A stretch of 41,877 nt of DNA from Gemmatimonadota bacterium (GCA_003222155.1 QHUU01000072.1:1-41877); one strand, 5' to 3'; shown: positions 24,583 to 33,527, counted from the stretch's first letter. The notes: generated by a model not told the origin, from the letters alone. Program-made: numbers and translations.

Positions 24583-26454
24583 ATGGCCACTACCGTCACG
24601 CCTCGCGAGCGCAAGGTCAGCGCCGACGAGGCCCGCGAAGTCGCCGAGGCCGCGCGCGAGCACGAGTGGACCGCGCCCAGCTTCGTCCGGGATCTGTTCC
24701 TGGGCCGGCTGCGGCTCGACCTCGTGCACCCTTATCCCGAGCAGGATGCGGAGGAGATCCGCCGCGCTCAACCCTTCCTCGAGAAGCTGGAGCGGTTCCT
24801 GCGGGAGCGCGTCGACTCGGACCGCATCGATCGCGAAGGCGAAATCCCCGAGACGGTGATTCAGGGCCTGCGGGACCTGGGCGCGTTCGGCATCAAGATT
24901 CCGCGGGAATACGGCGGCCTCGGCCTGTCGCAGCTCTCCTACATGCGCGCCATCGAGCTGGTGTCCTCGATCGACGGCTCGATCACCGCGCTCCTCTCCG
25001 CACATCAGTCCATCGGCGTGCCGCAGCCGCTCAAGATGTTCGGCTCCGACGAGCAGAAGCAGCGGTACTTCCCGCGCCTCGCCAAGGGAGCCATCTCCGC
25101 GTTCGCGCTGACGGAACCGGGCGTCGGGTCCGATCCCGCCGCCATGGAGACCATGGCCGTCCCGAGTGAGGACGGACAGGCGTGGATCCTGAACGGGGAA
25201 AAGCTGTGGTGCACCAACGGCACGAAGGCCGAGCTGATGGTGGTGATGGCGCGGACGCCGTCGAAGATGGTCAACGGGAAAGAGAAGCGACAGATCACGG
25301 CGTTCATCGTCGAGACCGCCTGGCCCGGCGTGAAGGTGGAGCACCGCTGCCACTTCATGGGGCTCAAGGCCATCTACAACGGCGTGATCTCGTTCAAGAA
25401 CGTCCGTGTGCCGCGCGAGAACGTGCTGTGGGGCGAGGGCAAGGGCCTGAAGCTCGCCCTGATCACGCTGAACACGGGGCGCCTGACGCTCCCCATCTCG
25501 TCGGTGGCGGCCGGGAAGCGCTGCCTCGAGATCTCGCGTCGCTGGTCGAGCGAGCGGGTGCAATGGGGTCGCCCCATCGGCAAGCACGACGCGATCGCCC
25601 AGAAGATCGGCGCCATGGCGGCCAACACGTTCGCGATGGAGGCCGTGGCCGAACTGTGCGGCGCCATGGCCGACCGCGGCGGCTACGACATCCGCCTCGA
25701 AGCCGCGATCGCCAAGCTGTACAACTCCGAGGCCGGCTGGCGCATCATCGACGACACGGTCCAGATCCGCGGCGGCCGCGGCTACGAGACGGCCGACTCA
25801 CTGCGTGCCCGGGGAGAGCGGCCGGTGGCGGTCGAGCGCATCATGCGCGACTTCCGCATCAATTTGATCTTCGAGGGGTCGAGCGAGATCATGCACCTGT
25901 TCATCGCCCGGGAGGCGGTGGACAAACACCTCCAGGTGGCGGGCGATGTCGTCCTGCCGGGCAAGACGCTGGGCCAGCGGCTGCGCGGGCTGGCGCGGGC
26001 GGGCCTGTTCTACGCCTGGTGGTATCCGTCCCGCTTTCTGGGCTGGGGATTCTGGCCCAAGTACGCGGAGTTCGGGCCGCTCGCGCGCCACGTCCGGGCC
26101 GTGGAGCGCGGGGCCCGGCGCCTGGCGCGGGGCGTGTTCCACGCGATGGTGCGGTTCGGACCCAAGCTCGAGTACCGCCAGGGCGTGCTGTTCCGGCTGG
26201 TGGACGTCGGAGCGGAGCTGTTCGCCATGGCGGCCGCGTGCGCGCGGGCGCAGTGGCTGCTGCAGCACGATCCCGCCGCGGGCCGCCGCGCCGTGGACCT
26301 CGCCGATCTGTTCTGTCGCCAGGCGAGCGCGCGGGTGCGCGGCAAGTTCCGCGAACTGCGCCACAACACGGACGCCCGTGGCTATCGGGTGGCCCAGGAA
26401 GCGCTGGCCGGGGAGCATCGGTGGCTGGAGCGGGGGATGGTGGAGCTGGAGTGA
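24583..26454 (+). CDS. Acyl-CoA dehydrogenase with C-terminal extension (VLCAD/ACAD9-like)
   Basis: This 623-residue protein is a flavoenzyme of fatty-acid beta-oxidation that forms the trans-2-enoyl-CoA. Residues about 70-470 are the standard fold: [33 protein letters not shown], the flavin-contact [26 protein letters not shown] and the catalytic Glu region [14 protein letters not shown]. An extension of about 150 residues (from [14 protein letters not shown]) with amphipathic helices resembles the membrane-associating C-terminus of very-long-chain enzymes. The ATG at 24583 is preceded by AGGAGGT at the ideal distance, so the much longer upstream open frame is rejected. Its TGA lies two bases before a 79-bp palindromic element that fills the gap to the next gene. 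Confidence 0.92.
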   Translation: MATTVTPRERKVSADEAREVAEAAREHEWTAPSFVRDLFLGRLRLDLVHPYPEQDAEEIRRAQPFLEKLERFLRERVDSDRIDREGEIPETVIQGLRDLGAFGIKIPREYGGLGLSQLSYMRAIELVSSIDGSITALLSAHQSIGVPQPLKMFGSDEQKQRYFPRLAKGAISAFALTEPGVGSDPAAMETMAVPSEDGQAWILNGEKLWCTNGTKAELMVVMARTPSKMVNGKEKRQITAFIVETAWPGVKVEHRCHFMGLKAIYNGVISFKNVRVPRENVLWGEGKGLKLALITLNTGRLTLPISSVAAGKRCLEISRRWSSERVQWGRPIGKHDAIAQKIGAMAANTFAMEAVAELCGAMADRGGYDIRLEAAIAKLYNSEAGWRIIDDTVQIRGGRGYETADSLRARGERPVAVERIMRDFRINLIFEGSSEIMHLFIAREAVDKHLQVAGDVVLPGKTLGQRLRGLARAGLFYAWWYPSRFLGWGFWPKYAEFGPLARHVRAVERGARRLARGVFHAMVRFGPKLEYRQGVLFRLVDVGAELFAMAAACARAQWLLQHDPAAGRRAVDLADLFCRQASARVRGKFRELRHNTDARGYRVAQEALAGEHRWLERGMVELE

Positions 26455-26455
26455 T

Positions 26456-26534
26456 CGTTATACGACGCCACGACGCCACGTTGCACGAAAAGGCGCCTCA
26501 GTCTTGTAACGTGGCATCGTGGCGTCGTGCAACG
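26456..26534. repeat. Palindrome of 8-bp iterated words filling a convergent gap
   Basis: The left arm 26456-26482 and right arm 26508-26534 are inverted copies matching at 24 of 27 positions. Each arm is built of 8-bp words (GCCACGAC, GCCACGTT; the other arm has GCCACGAT, GCCACGTT). The centre is the exact palindrome AGGCGCCT (26491-26498). The element starts two bases after the acyl-CoA dehydrogenase stop and ends two bases before the stop of the convergent gene. It could act as a two-way terminator, although no T-run follows. Confidence 0.85.
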
Positions 26535-26536
26535 GT

Positions 26537-27199
26537 CTAGGCCGCCTGATGCGCGATCATGATGCTCCGCAGCCGCTCGGGCGTCTCGCCTGATACGTCG
26601 CCGTACGGCGTGGGGTGCCCGCCCGCGTCCATCACCACCGTGGGACACGCGAACTCGTAGCCGCGGGCGGCGATGCGCTCCGCCGCGGGTTGACTCGCGA
26701 CCGGCGTGGCGATCACCACCTGCTTCGCACCCAGCTGCTCGGCCACCTTGGCGGCCGCCAGGACTCTCCATGGGTACGCCACCTGCCCGTCCACGATGAC
26801 CGCGATGCGGCCCGCCAGCTTCTTCACGGGCCGCTGCGTGCGGTACAGGATCAAGTCCTGGCTGATGCGCGCGCGCGACTCGTCGATCGCGCTGGCCAGC
26901 TTGTCCATGAGGGCTCCCCCCGGCTGAAAGTCCGGGTCCATCTCCGAGGGCGCCGACTCGGCGATGGCCCCGATGGGCGCGAGGTTGGACCCCAGCTTGA
27001 TGAACGCCGCCACCAGGACGTCGAACTGCGCCCCCATCGCCTTGGCCGCGTTGGCGGCGATCTCCACCCCCTCGGGCGTGATGCCGAGCAGGATGCACCC
27101 GATGTAGCCGCGGGCCGCGAGCTGCTGGCCCAGCAGGGCTCCCGCCCCCGAGCGCGTGGGGTAGAGCGGCGGACGTTTGGGCGAAGCGGGCTGGGTCAT
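26537..27199 (-). CDS. Divergent type I phosphoribosyltransferase-like protein (COG1926-like)
   Basis: This 220-residue cytosolic protein resembles predicted phosphoribosyltransferases of COG1926. GCILLGITPEGVEIAANAAK corresponds to the usual VLGLPRGGVPVA segment, and KAMGAQFDVLVAAFIKLGS and APIGAIAES follow in the family order. The PRPP-binding loop is altered: where active members have VDDGIATGAT, this one has VIVDGQVAYPWRV, missing one acidic residue and the TGAT turn. Catalysis is therefore doubtful, and a binding or regulatory role is possible. No ribosome site precedes the ATG at 27199, but TATCTT lies about nine bases upstream on the coding strand, which would suit a leaderless message. 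The gene is divergent from citrate synthase. Confidence 0.65.
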   Translation of the reverse strand: MTQPASPKRPPLYPTRSGAGALLGQQLAARGYIGCILLGITPEGVEIAANAAKAMGAQFDVLVAAFIKLGSNLAPIGAIAESAPSEMDPDFQPGGALMDKLASAIDESRARISQDLILYRTQRPVKKLAGRIAVIVDGQVAYPWRVLAAAKVAEQLGAKQVVIATPVASQPAAERIAARGYEFACPTVVMDAGGHPTPYGDVSGETPERLRSIMIAHQAA

Positions 27200-27207
27200 G
27201 AGGTGCC

Positions 27208-27230
27208 AAGATAGGCGGCTCCGTTATCTT
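27208..27230. promoter_or_regulatory. Possible divergent pair of -10 elements
   Basis: AAGATA (27208-27213) and TATCTT (27225-27230) are inverted copies of one hexamer. They give a TATCTT on each strand pointing at the phosphoribosyltransferase-like gene and at citrate synthase. No clear -35 box is seen on either side. The distance to the ATG at 27199 is short enough for a leaderless start. Confidence 0.3.
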
Positions 27231-27259
27231 TCTCCAGCCTTTACCAGGACCCGCACCGC

Positions 27260-28549
27260 GTGCCGAAGAACACCCTCTCGGTCACCGACAACCGCACCGG
27301 CAAGCAATATGAGCTCCCGATCGACAGCGGGACGATCCGGGCTGTCGATCTGCGCCAGATCAAGCTGGCCGAGGGAGACCAGGGCCTCGAGACGTACGAC
27401 CCGGGCTTCCTGAACACGGCGGCGTGCCGCAGCGCCATCAGCTTCATCGACGGCGACAAGGGCATCCTGCGCTACCGCGGGTACCCGATCGAGCAGCTCG
27501 CCGAGCGGAGCACGTTCCTGGAGTCGGCGTATCTGCTGCTGAACGGCGAGCTGCCGTCCGCCGCGGAGCTCGATTCGTGGGTGTTCAACATCACGCACCA
27601 CACGATCGTGCACGAGAGCATCAAGAAGTTCATCGACGGATTCCATCACGACGCCCACCCCATGGGGATGTTCGTCAGCACGGTCGCGGCGCTGTCGACG
27701 TTCTACCCCGAAGCGAAGCACATCCACGACGAGACGTCGCGCCGCAACCAGATCTTCCGGCTGATCGCAAAGGCGCCCACGCTGGCGGCGTTCGCCCACC
27801 GGCATTCGGTGGGCCTGCCGTACGCGTACCCCGACAACGACCTGTCGTACACGGGGAATTTCCTCAACATGATGTTCAAGACCACCGAGGTGAAGTACGC
27901 GCCGAACAAGACCCTCGAGCGGGCCCTGGACGTCCTGTTGATCCTGCACGCCGATCACGAACAGAACTGCTCGACCAGCGCGATGCGGGGCGTGGGCTCG
28001 TCGCACGCCGATCCCTACTCGGCGATGGCGGCGGCGGCGGCGGCCCTGTACGGACCGCTGCACGGCGGCGCCAACGAAGAGGTCCTGAAGTCGCTGCGCG
28101 AGATCGGTTCCAAAGACCGCATCCCCGCCTACATCGACCGCGTGAAGCGGGGCGAGTTCCGGCTGTTCGGGTTCGGTCACCGGATCTACAAGAACTACGA
28201 CCCGCGCGCCACGATCATCAAGCGGATCGCGGAGGAGGTGTTCGACGTCACCGGGAAGAACCCGCTCATCGACATCGCCGTCGAGCTCGAGCGCATCGCC
28301 CTGCAGGACGACTACTTCGTGTCCCGCAAGCTCTACCCCAACGTCGACTTCTACTCCGGGATCATCTACGAGGCGATGAAGTTCCCGATCGACATGTTTC
28401 CCGTGCTGTTCGCGATCGGACGCACGCCGGGGTGGCTCGCCCAGTGGCAGGAGATGCTGCTCGACAAGGATCAGAAGATCGCCCGGCCACGGCAGATCTA
28501 CACGGGTCCCGAAAAACGGGACTACGTTCCCATCGAGCACAGAGGCTAA
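27260..28549 (+). CDS. gltA: Citrate synthase (type II)
   Basis: This 429-residue cytosolic enzyme condenses oxaloacetate and acetyl-CoA at the entry of the citric acid cycle. The length and sequence match the hexameric type II class. Active-site residues are present: His233 in ADHEQN, His268 in GPLHGGANEEV, His307 and neighbouring residues in FGFGHRIYKNYDPRA, and Asp363 in YPNVDFYSG. The N-terminal small beta domain (TGKQYELPIDSGTI) is the usual type II extension. The start is a GTG at 27260 (first residues PKNTLSV after the initiator); no strong ribosome site is seen. Its TAA runs directly into a 13-bp iterated repeat (28548-28599). Confidence 0.95.
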   Translation: MPKNTLSVTDNRTGKQYELPIDSGTIRAVDLRQIKLAEGDQGLETYDPGFLNTAACRSAISFIDGDKGILRYRGYPIEQLAERSTFLESAYLLLNGELPSAAELDSWVFNITHHTIVHESIKKFIDGFHHDAHPMGMFVSTVAALSTFYPEAKHIHDETSRRNQIFRLIAKAPTLAAFAHRHSVGLPYAYPDNDLSYTGNFLNMMFKTTEVKYAPNKTLERALDVLLILHADHEQNCSTSAMRGVGSSHADPYSAMAAAAAALYGPLHGGANEEVLKSLREIGSKDRIPAYIDRVKRGEFRLFGFGHRIYKNYDPRATIIKRIAEEVFDVTGKNPLIDIAVELERIALQDDYFVSRKLYPNVDFYSGIIYEAMKFPIDMFPVLFAIGRTPGWLAQWQEMLLDKDQKIARPRQIYTGPEKRDYVPIEHRG

Positions 28550-28599
28550 GGGCGTCAAGCAAAGGCGTCGCGCAAAGACGCCGCGAAATCGTCACGCGA
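28548..28599. repeat. 13-bp iterated word filling the gap between convergent genes
   Basis: Four consecutive 13-base units can be read: AAGGGCGTCAAGC, AAAGGCGTCGCGC, AAAGACGCCGCGA and AATCGTCACGCGA. The first includes the last two bases of the citrate synthase stop codon. The array ends five bases before the helicase stop codon, so it occupies nearly all of the gap. The same word family occurs at 30007-30135 and 33475-33526. Confidence 0.75.
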
Positions 28600-28604
28600 C
28601 CCCG

Positions 28605-29822
28605 TTAGCGCCGGCGGCGTCCCCCGCTGCGGGCGCGAACAGATCGGCCCTGTTTGGGCACCTCGAGCTGCAGCGGCCGTGGCTGCAGGGGTTTCACCGA
28701 CGGCTCGAATCCCGCGATCACCTCGCGCGGAAACGTCTGACCCACCAGCTTCTCGATATCGCCCATCAGCAGCCACTCGTCGGGCGAGAGCAGCGTCAGG
28801 GCGAGCCCGCGCGCGCCGGCCCGCGCCGTGCGGCCGACGCGGTGCACGTACACTTCGGGGTCGTGGGGCACGTCGAAGTTGACGACCATGCGGATCCCGT
28901 CCACGTCGATCCCCCGGGCCGCGATGTCGGTGGCGACCAGCACATCCGCTTCGCCCGAGCGGAACGCGTCCAGGGTCCGCGTGCGGTGGCTCTGGGCCTT
29001 GTCGCCGTGAATGGCGTGCGCCGGAATGCCCTCGCGCCGCAGGAACGTCACCAGCTTGTCCGCCCCGTACTTGGTGCGGGTGAATACGAGCGTCTGCCCG
29101 GCCGGCTTCGCCTGCAGGATGCGCGCGATCACGCCGCGCTTCTGCAGCTTGTCCACCGCCACGACGACGTGCTCGATCCCCTCCGCGGGCTTGGCGCGGC
29201 GGCCGATCTCGACGGAGGCGTGCCCATCGAGCGCCCGCCGGGCGAGCGCATCCACTTCGGGCGAGATGGTGGCGGAGAAGAGCATGGTCTGACGGCGCGC
29301 GGGGAGCGCGGCGAGGATGCGCCGCACGTCCGGCGCGAAGCCCATGTCGAGCATGCGGTCGGCCTCGTCCAGCACGAGCACCTCGAGCCGCGAGAAATCG
29401 ACGTGCCCGCGCTCCATGTGGTCGAGCAGGCGGCCCGGCGTCGCGACCACGATATCCACGCCTCGCGTGAGGGCCCGGGTTTGGGGCTCCATGCCCACGC
29501 CGCCGTACACCGCCGCCGCGCTCACGTCCAGATGCCGGCCGTACGCGCGCGCGCTCTGCAGCACCTGCTCGGCGAGCTCGCGGGTCGGAACCAGCACGAG
29601 GGCCCGCAGCACGTGCTTGGCGCCGTTGCGCGTGAGGCGCTGCAGGATCGGCAGCATGAAGGCCGCCGTCTTGCCGGTCCCGGTCTGCGCCGAGCCGATC
29701 AAGTCGCGGCCTGCGAGGGCGAGGGGAATCGCTTCCTGCTGGATGGGGGTGGGTTGCTCGTAGCCTTCGTCGGCCACGGCGCGCACCAGCTCGGGCACGA
29801 GCCCGAGGGATGTAAATGGCAT
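28605..29822 (-). CDS. DEAD-box ATP-dependent RNA helicase (RhlE/CsdA-type)
   Basis: This 405-residue protein has the full set of helicase motifs: Q motif YEQPTPIQ (21-28), Walker A AQTGTGKT (45-52), PTRELA (79-84), TPGR, DEAD (152-155), SAT (183-185), then VFTRTK, DIAARGIDV and HRVGRTARAG in the second RecA domain. The C-terminal tail is short and Arg-rich (SVRARSGGRRRR), suited to RNA binding. It probably unwinds structured RNA during ribosome assembly, mRNA decay or cold adaptation. The ATG at 29822 follows AAAGGA by about 11 bases; a GTG 33 bases upstream is possible but less likely. The preceding leader is rich in hairpins. A cold-shock gene lies about 4 kb away. Confidence 0.93.
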   Translation of the reverse strand: MPFTSLGLVPELVRAVADEGYEQPTPIQQEAIPLALAGRDLIGSAQTGTGKTAAFMLPILQRLTRNGAKHVLRALVLVPTRELAEQVLQSARAYGRHLDVSAAAVYGGVGMEPQTRALTRGVDIVVATPGRLLDHMERGHVDFSRLEVLVLDEADRMLDMGFAPDVRRILAALPARRQTMLFSATISPEVDALARRALDGHASVEIGRRAKPAEGIEHVVVAVDKLQKRGVIARILQAKPAGQTLVFTRTKYGADKLVTFLRREGIPAHAIHGDKAQSHRTRTLDAFRSGEADVLVATDIAARGIDVDGIRMVVNFDVPHDPEVYVHRVGRTARAGARGLALTLLSPDEWLLMGDIEKLVGQTFPREVIAGFEPSVKPLQPRPLQLEVPKQGRSVRARSGGRRRR

Positions 29823-30000
29823 TACTGATTGCGTCCTTTCGCAATACACACACACGCACGCTGCCGGTGGCTCATGCCACCGCGCTGCAGCGTCACTCTC
29901 GTTTTGAACCTGGGGAATGAGACCGGGCGTGTGTACAGCGCCGGAACCCGCTCCTGAGCGGGACCGTCCTTCGGAAGGATGTCAGCTCGCGGTTCGAAAG
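29823..30000 (-). promoter_or_regulatory. Structured 5' leader of the DEAD-box helicase gene
   Basis: Three hairpins can be drawn on the minus strand. They are CGGTGGC-TCAT-GCCACCG (29865-29882), CCCGCTC-CT-GAGCGGG (29947-29962) and TCCTT-CGG-AAGGA (29967-29979). A CA/GT-rich tract (29845-29860) adjoins the ribosome site. No gene is seen in this interval. Long structured leaders are known upstream of cold-induced RNA helicases and cold-shock genes, so autoregulation or temperature control is plausible. Confidence 0.5.
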
Positions 30001-30006
30001 AACGAT

Positions 30007-30135
30007 AACGACGTCGCGCACAGACGTCAAGTAGAGACGTAGCACAAGAGCGTATCACGGAGGCGTCACGCGGAGGCGCCTCCGCGCGACGTCTTCGTGC
30101 TACGTCTCCGTGCTACGTCTCTACTTGACGCCTTT
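30007..30135. repeat. Large palindrome of 13-bp iterated words overlapping a stop codon
   Basis: Outer arms 30025-30045 and 30110-30130 are exact 21-bp inverted copies. The centre 30069-30086 is an exact 18-bp palindrome on the same axis (30077.5), and the stretch between is partly matched. Both arms are made of 13-bp units such as AGAGACGTAGCAC, ACAGACGTCAAGT and, on the minus strand, AAAGGCGTCAAGT and GAAGACGTCGCGC. The right arm contains the last codons and TAG of the PD40-amidohydrolase gene. Confidence 0.9.
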
Positions 30136-33100
30136 CGGCTCTTGATCCCACCACCACATGCGTGGAAGGGGACGGGAGCGCGGCCAGATCTCGTCCAGCG
30201 TTTCGCCTTCGTACAGCCGCCCGTTCTTCATCACGTAGCGGATCTTCTCAGTGTTGTGAATGTCCTCGAGCGGATTCGCGTCGAGCACGATCAAGTCGGC
30301 GAGCTTGCCGGGCTCGAGCGAGCCCAGGTCCTTGTCCATGCCGATGCCGTAGGCGCCGTCCATGGTCCCGACGCGCAGCGCTTCGCGCGGCGTCATCCCG
30401 CCGCCCGTCATGGCCCAGAGCTCCCAATGACACCCCAGCCCGTCCAGCTGGCCGTGGCACCCCATGCCGACATTGCCGCCGGCCCGGAGCACGGCGGCCG
30501 CGGACGCGGCGATGCGCGGAAACACGTACTGGTTCTCACGGAACCACGGCCGCCGCTCGGCCCGCTGGTCGATCTCCTCGTGGGGGATGAAGCGCCGGAT
30601 CTTCGGGTTGTCGTGAATGTCGTAGCGTTCGTAAAAATAGTTCTCGCTGAACGGCCCGCCGTACGACACCAGCAGCGTCGGGGTGTAGGTGATCCCCGAC
30701 TGCGCCGCGAGCTGCACGGCGTCCGAGTACAGCGGCATGATCGGAAAGGCGTGCTCCGACCCCGGATAGCCGTCCAGCTGGACCGTCTGATTCATTTTGA
30801 AGTCGAGCCCGCCTTCGATCGTGGGCATGAGGCCCAGCTCCTTGGCCGCCATGATCACCCACTGCCGCTGCTTGCGGTTCCCCGCCATGTACTGCTTGAT
30901 CGTGTGCGTGTGGTAGAACTCGCTGTAGCGCTTCAGGGTGTTGCGGACGTCGTCCAGGCTGGTCCAGTTCTCCTCGAGGAACGCACCGAATACGCCCGGC
31001 CCGGTGTGATAGATCCGGGGGCCGAGCAGATCGCCCGTCTCGACCTGATCGGCGTAGGTGAGCACGTCCGTGGTGGCCGTCTGCGGATCGCGCGTGGTGG
31101 TGACGCCCCACGCGAGATTCGCGAGATATTTCCACACTTCGGTCTCGTGGATGCCCCACGTGGGCCAGGGGTGGGCGTGGATGTCGATCAGCCCCGGGAT
31201 GATCGTCTTGCCGGCCACGTCGATGACGCGCGCCCCGGCCGGTGCCGCGCACGTCGCGGCCACGCACCCGATGCGGTTGTCGGTCACGACCAGGTCGCCC
31301 TTCTCGATCAGCTCGTCACCCTTCATCGAGACGATGCGCGCGCCGCGCAGCACGACCGACCCCCGGGGCACGTCGCGCGACACGCGAATCGCGACGTCGA
31401 TGCGCTCGCCCTCGTACGCCGGCAGCTTGGCGAGCGAATCCACCCGCGCCTTCCCCGCCGAATCGGGCTTTTCCTTGGTCGCCTGCTTGAGCGAGTCGGC
31501 GCGGATCGAGTCGGCGCGGGCCTTGGCCTTGGCGAGCGAATCACCCAGGGTGGGGCTGTACCGGAAGAAGCTGCGCCCTACCGACCAGTAGACGGTTTTC
31601 CCGTCGGGCGCCCAGCCGATGAAGTCGCCGCCGACGCGCGTGAGCCGGTGCACCGGAAACGGTGCCGCCGCCGTGTCCGCCACGTTGATCGCCGGCGGCG
31701 TGGCGCCCACCAGCGGCAGGGTGACGAGGTACACGTAGTTGCTCGACGTCGCGAGCACGCGCCCCGAGTCCGGCGCGATCAGGATCTCGTCCGCCGGGAA
31801 CGGCTCGGGGTTGGGTGCGAAGTTGGGCGTGAAGCCCGTGACCTTGATGTGCACGCGGCGGTCGGTGCCGTCGTAGCGCACCGACACGAGACCTTCGTTG
31901 GCCTCGTACAGGTATATCCGGCTCGTGTCCCGGCTGAACTGCGGGCGGCCGCCGCCCGCGATGGGCGTGATGCGCGTGGGCGCGCCGCCCGCGGCGGGCA
32001 GCCAGTCGAGCTCGTAGCCGGGCCCGAAATGCTCCGCCACTCGAGGGCCGCGCGGCCCTTTGATCACCACGATGCGCTGGCCGTCGGGCGACCAGACGGG
32101 GTGATCGTAGAAGGCGGGGTCGGGCGTGAGTCGCTGCCCCTTCGCGCGGCCGTCCGCACGGATCTTCTGGACGTACCCGCCCTGGTCGGTCCACGTGACG
32201 TAGGCGATCCACTGCCCGTCGGGCGACCACGCCGGCACCTGCTCGTGCACGCCATCGCTCGTCACCCGGCGGGGCGTGCCGGCCGGCAGGTCCATCACGT
32301 ACAGCTTGTCGAGCGCGCTGAACGCCAGCCGCCTCCCGTCGGGCGAGGGGCTCGCGTCCCGGATCTGCTTCACGAGCACGTCGCCCGTATCCACCCGCGT
32401 CTCGAACCGCACCAGCGGCCCCAGGTCCTGGTGCACCTTGACCGTGAACGGGATGGGCGCCGCCTGACCGGACGGCACGTCCACACGCCAGATCTTCCCG
32501 CCGTACGACACGACGAGCGCCCTCGAGTCGGGCGTGAACGACGATCCCGGCAGGAGGTCGCGCGTGAAGCGCGACTCCTGATCGTCGCGTTGCACCGGGT
32601 AGACGAGCCAGCGCTCGTCGCCCGACGACAGGTTGCGCAGCCGCAGGCCCGTTTCCGCATCGTAGCGTGTCGCGTAGACGAGCCACCGGCCATCGGGCGA
32701 CAGCACGGGACGCATCGCGCTGCCGTACAGATCGGTCTGCGGGAATACCTTGCCGGTGCGCCGGTCGTAGATGGCGAGCTCCCACTCGGGCAGATCCAGG
32801 TTGTACCCGAACCCGCCCCGGTGGCGGGCATACCACAGATAGCGCCCATCGGGCCCGAACGCGGCGCCCAGCGCGTTGTTCTGCGTGCCGCGCCCCGGCG
32901 GCCCGGGCGCCGGCCCCTTGTCGTCCTTGGTGAGGCTCACCCCGCTGCCGCCGTCTTTGTGGTACAGCCAGATCTCGTACACGCTGCCGATCGGCATCGA
33001 CGTCTTCGACGCCACCACGTACTGCCCGTCGGGCGTCCACTCGGGCGAGGCGTAGAGGTTCTTGTCGCCCTTGGTGAGCGCCCGCGGGTTCGAGCCCTCG

Positions 33101-33441
33101 GCGTCGCACAGCCACACGTTCTCGGAGCCCGAGCGGTCGGAGAGGAACACGATGGTCTTGCCGTCGGGGGAATAGCGTGGCTGCGAGTCGAACGCCGGTC
33201 CCGCGGTGATGCGCTTCGCCTCGCCCCCCGTCACGGGCATCGTGTAGAGGTCTCCCAGCAGCTCAAACACGATGGTCTGTCCATCGGGCGACACGTCGAG
33301 CGACATCCAGGTCCCTTCCGAGGTCGTGAAATCGACGCTGCGGGTGGTCTTCAAGGGCAAGGAGTCTGGCCGCTGGGCGGCGAGGGACAGGGACGGGAGG
33401 ACGGCGGCGACGAGCGGCGCGACAAGCAGCCTGCGGATCAC
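30121..33441 (-). CDS. Secreted PD40 (TolB-like) propeller-amidohydrolase fusion
   Basis: This protein has 1106 residues from the GTG at 33441, which has GAGGT just upstream. The longer frame to 33534 is rejected because its extra 31 residues are translated repeat and would bury the signal peptide (VIRRLLVAPLVAAVLPSLSLAA). Residues about 40-600 hold many PD40 beta-propeller blades, each with an SPDG core (for example RYSPDGKTIVFLSDRSGSEN). The C-terminal part, from about residue 690, is an amidohydrolase: VIDVAGKTIIPGLIDIHAHP near residue 750 has the HxH metal motif, and GKLADLIVLDANPLEDIHNT closes it. It probably hydrolyses peptides or cyclic amides outside the cytoplasm. Its last three sense codons and stop lie inside a large palindrome (30007-30135). 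Confidence 0.88.
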   Translation of the reverse strand: MIRRLLVAPLVAAVLPSLSLAAQRPDSLPLKTTRSVDFTTSEGTWMSLDVSPDGQTIVFELLGDLYTMPVTGGEAKRITAGPAFDSQPRYSPDGKTIVFLSDRSGSENVWLCDAEGSNPRALTKGDKNLYASPEWTPDGQYVVASKTSMPIGSVYEIWLYHKDGGSGVSLTKDDKGPAPGPPGRGTQNNALGAAFGPDGRYLWYARHRGGFGYNLDLPEWELAIYDRRTGKVFPQTDLYGSAMRPVLSPDGRWLVYATRYDAETGLRLRNLSSGDERWLVYPVQRDDQESRFTRDLLPGSSFTPDSRALVVSYGGKIWRVDVPSGQAAPIPFTVKVHQDLGPLVRFETRVDTGDVLVKQIRDASPSPDGRRLAFSALDKLYVMDLPAGTPRRVTSDGVHEQVPAWSPDGQWIAYVTWTDQGGYVQKIRADGRAKGQRLTPDPAFYDHPVWSPDGQRIVVIKGPRGPRVAEHFGPGYELDWLPAAGGAPTRITPIAGGGRPQFSRDTSRIYLYEANEGLVSVRYDGTDRRVHIKVTGFTPNFAPNPEPFPADEILIAPDSGRVLATSSNYVYLVTLPLVGATPPAINVADTAAAPFPVHRLTRVGGDFIGWAPDGKTVYWSVGRSFFRYSPTLGDSLAKAKARADSIRADSLKQATKEKPDSAGKARVDSLAKLPAYEGERIDVAIRVSRDVPRGSVVLRGARIVSMKGDELIEKGDLVVTDNRIGCVAATCAAPAGARVIDVAGKTIIPGLIDIHAHPWPTWGIHETEVWKYLANLAWGVTTTRDPQTATTDVLTYADQVETGDLLGPRIYHTGPGVFGAFLEENWTSLDDVRNTLKRYSEFYHTHTIKQYMAGNRKQRQWVIMAAKELGLMPTIEGGLDFKMNQTVQLDGYPGSEHAFPIMPLYSDAVQLAAQSGITYTPTLLVSYGGPFSENYFYERYDIHDNPKIRRFIPHEEIDQRAERRPWFRENQYVFPRIAASAAAVLRAGGNVGMGCHGQLDGLGCHWELWAMTGGGMTPREALRVGTMDGAYGIGMDKDLGSLEPGKLADLIVLDANPLEDIHNTEKIRYVMKNGRLYEGETLDEIWPRSRPLPRMWWWDQEPKGVK

Positions 33442-33474
33442 GAGACCTCGGGCGAGAAACGAGGGGTAGAACGT

Positions 33475-33526
33475 GAAGGCGTCGGGCGAACCCGTCAAGC
33501 GAAGGCGTCCTGCGGGGACGTGGGTG
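33475..33526. repeat. 13-bp iterated word next to the bS21 promoter
   Basis: Four units of 13 bases are in register: GAAGGCGTCGGGC, GAACCCGTCAAGC, GAAGGCGTCCTGC and GGGGACGTGGGTG. They share the core GGCGTC or CCGTC with the arrays at 28548 and 30007. Unlike those, this array lies between two divergent genes and ends one base before TTGACA of a likely promoter. Confidence 0.7.
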
Positions 33527-33527
33527 G

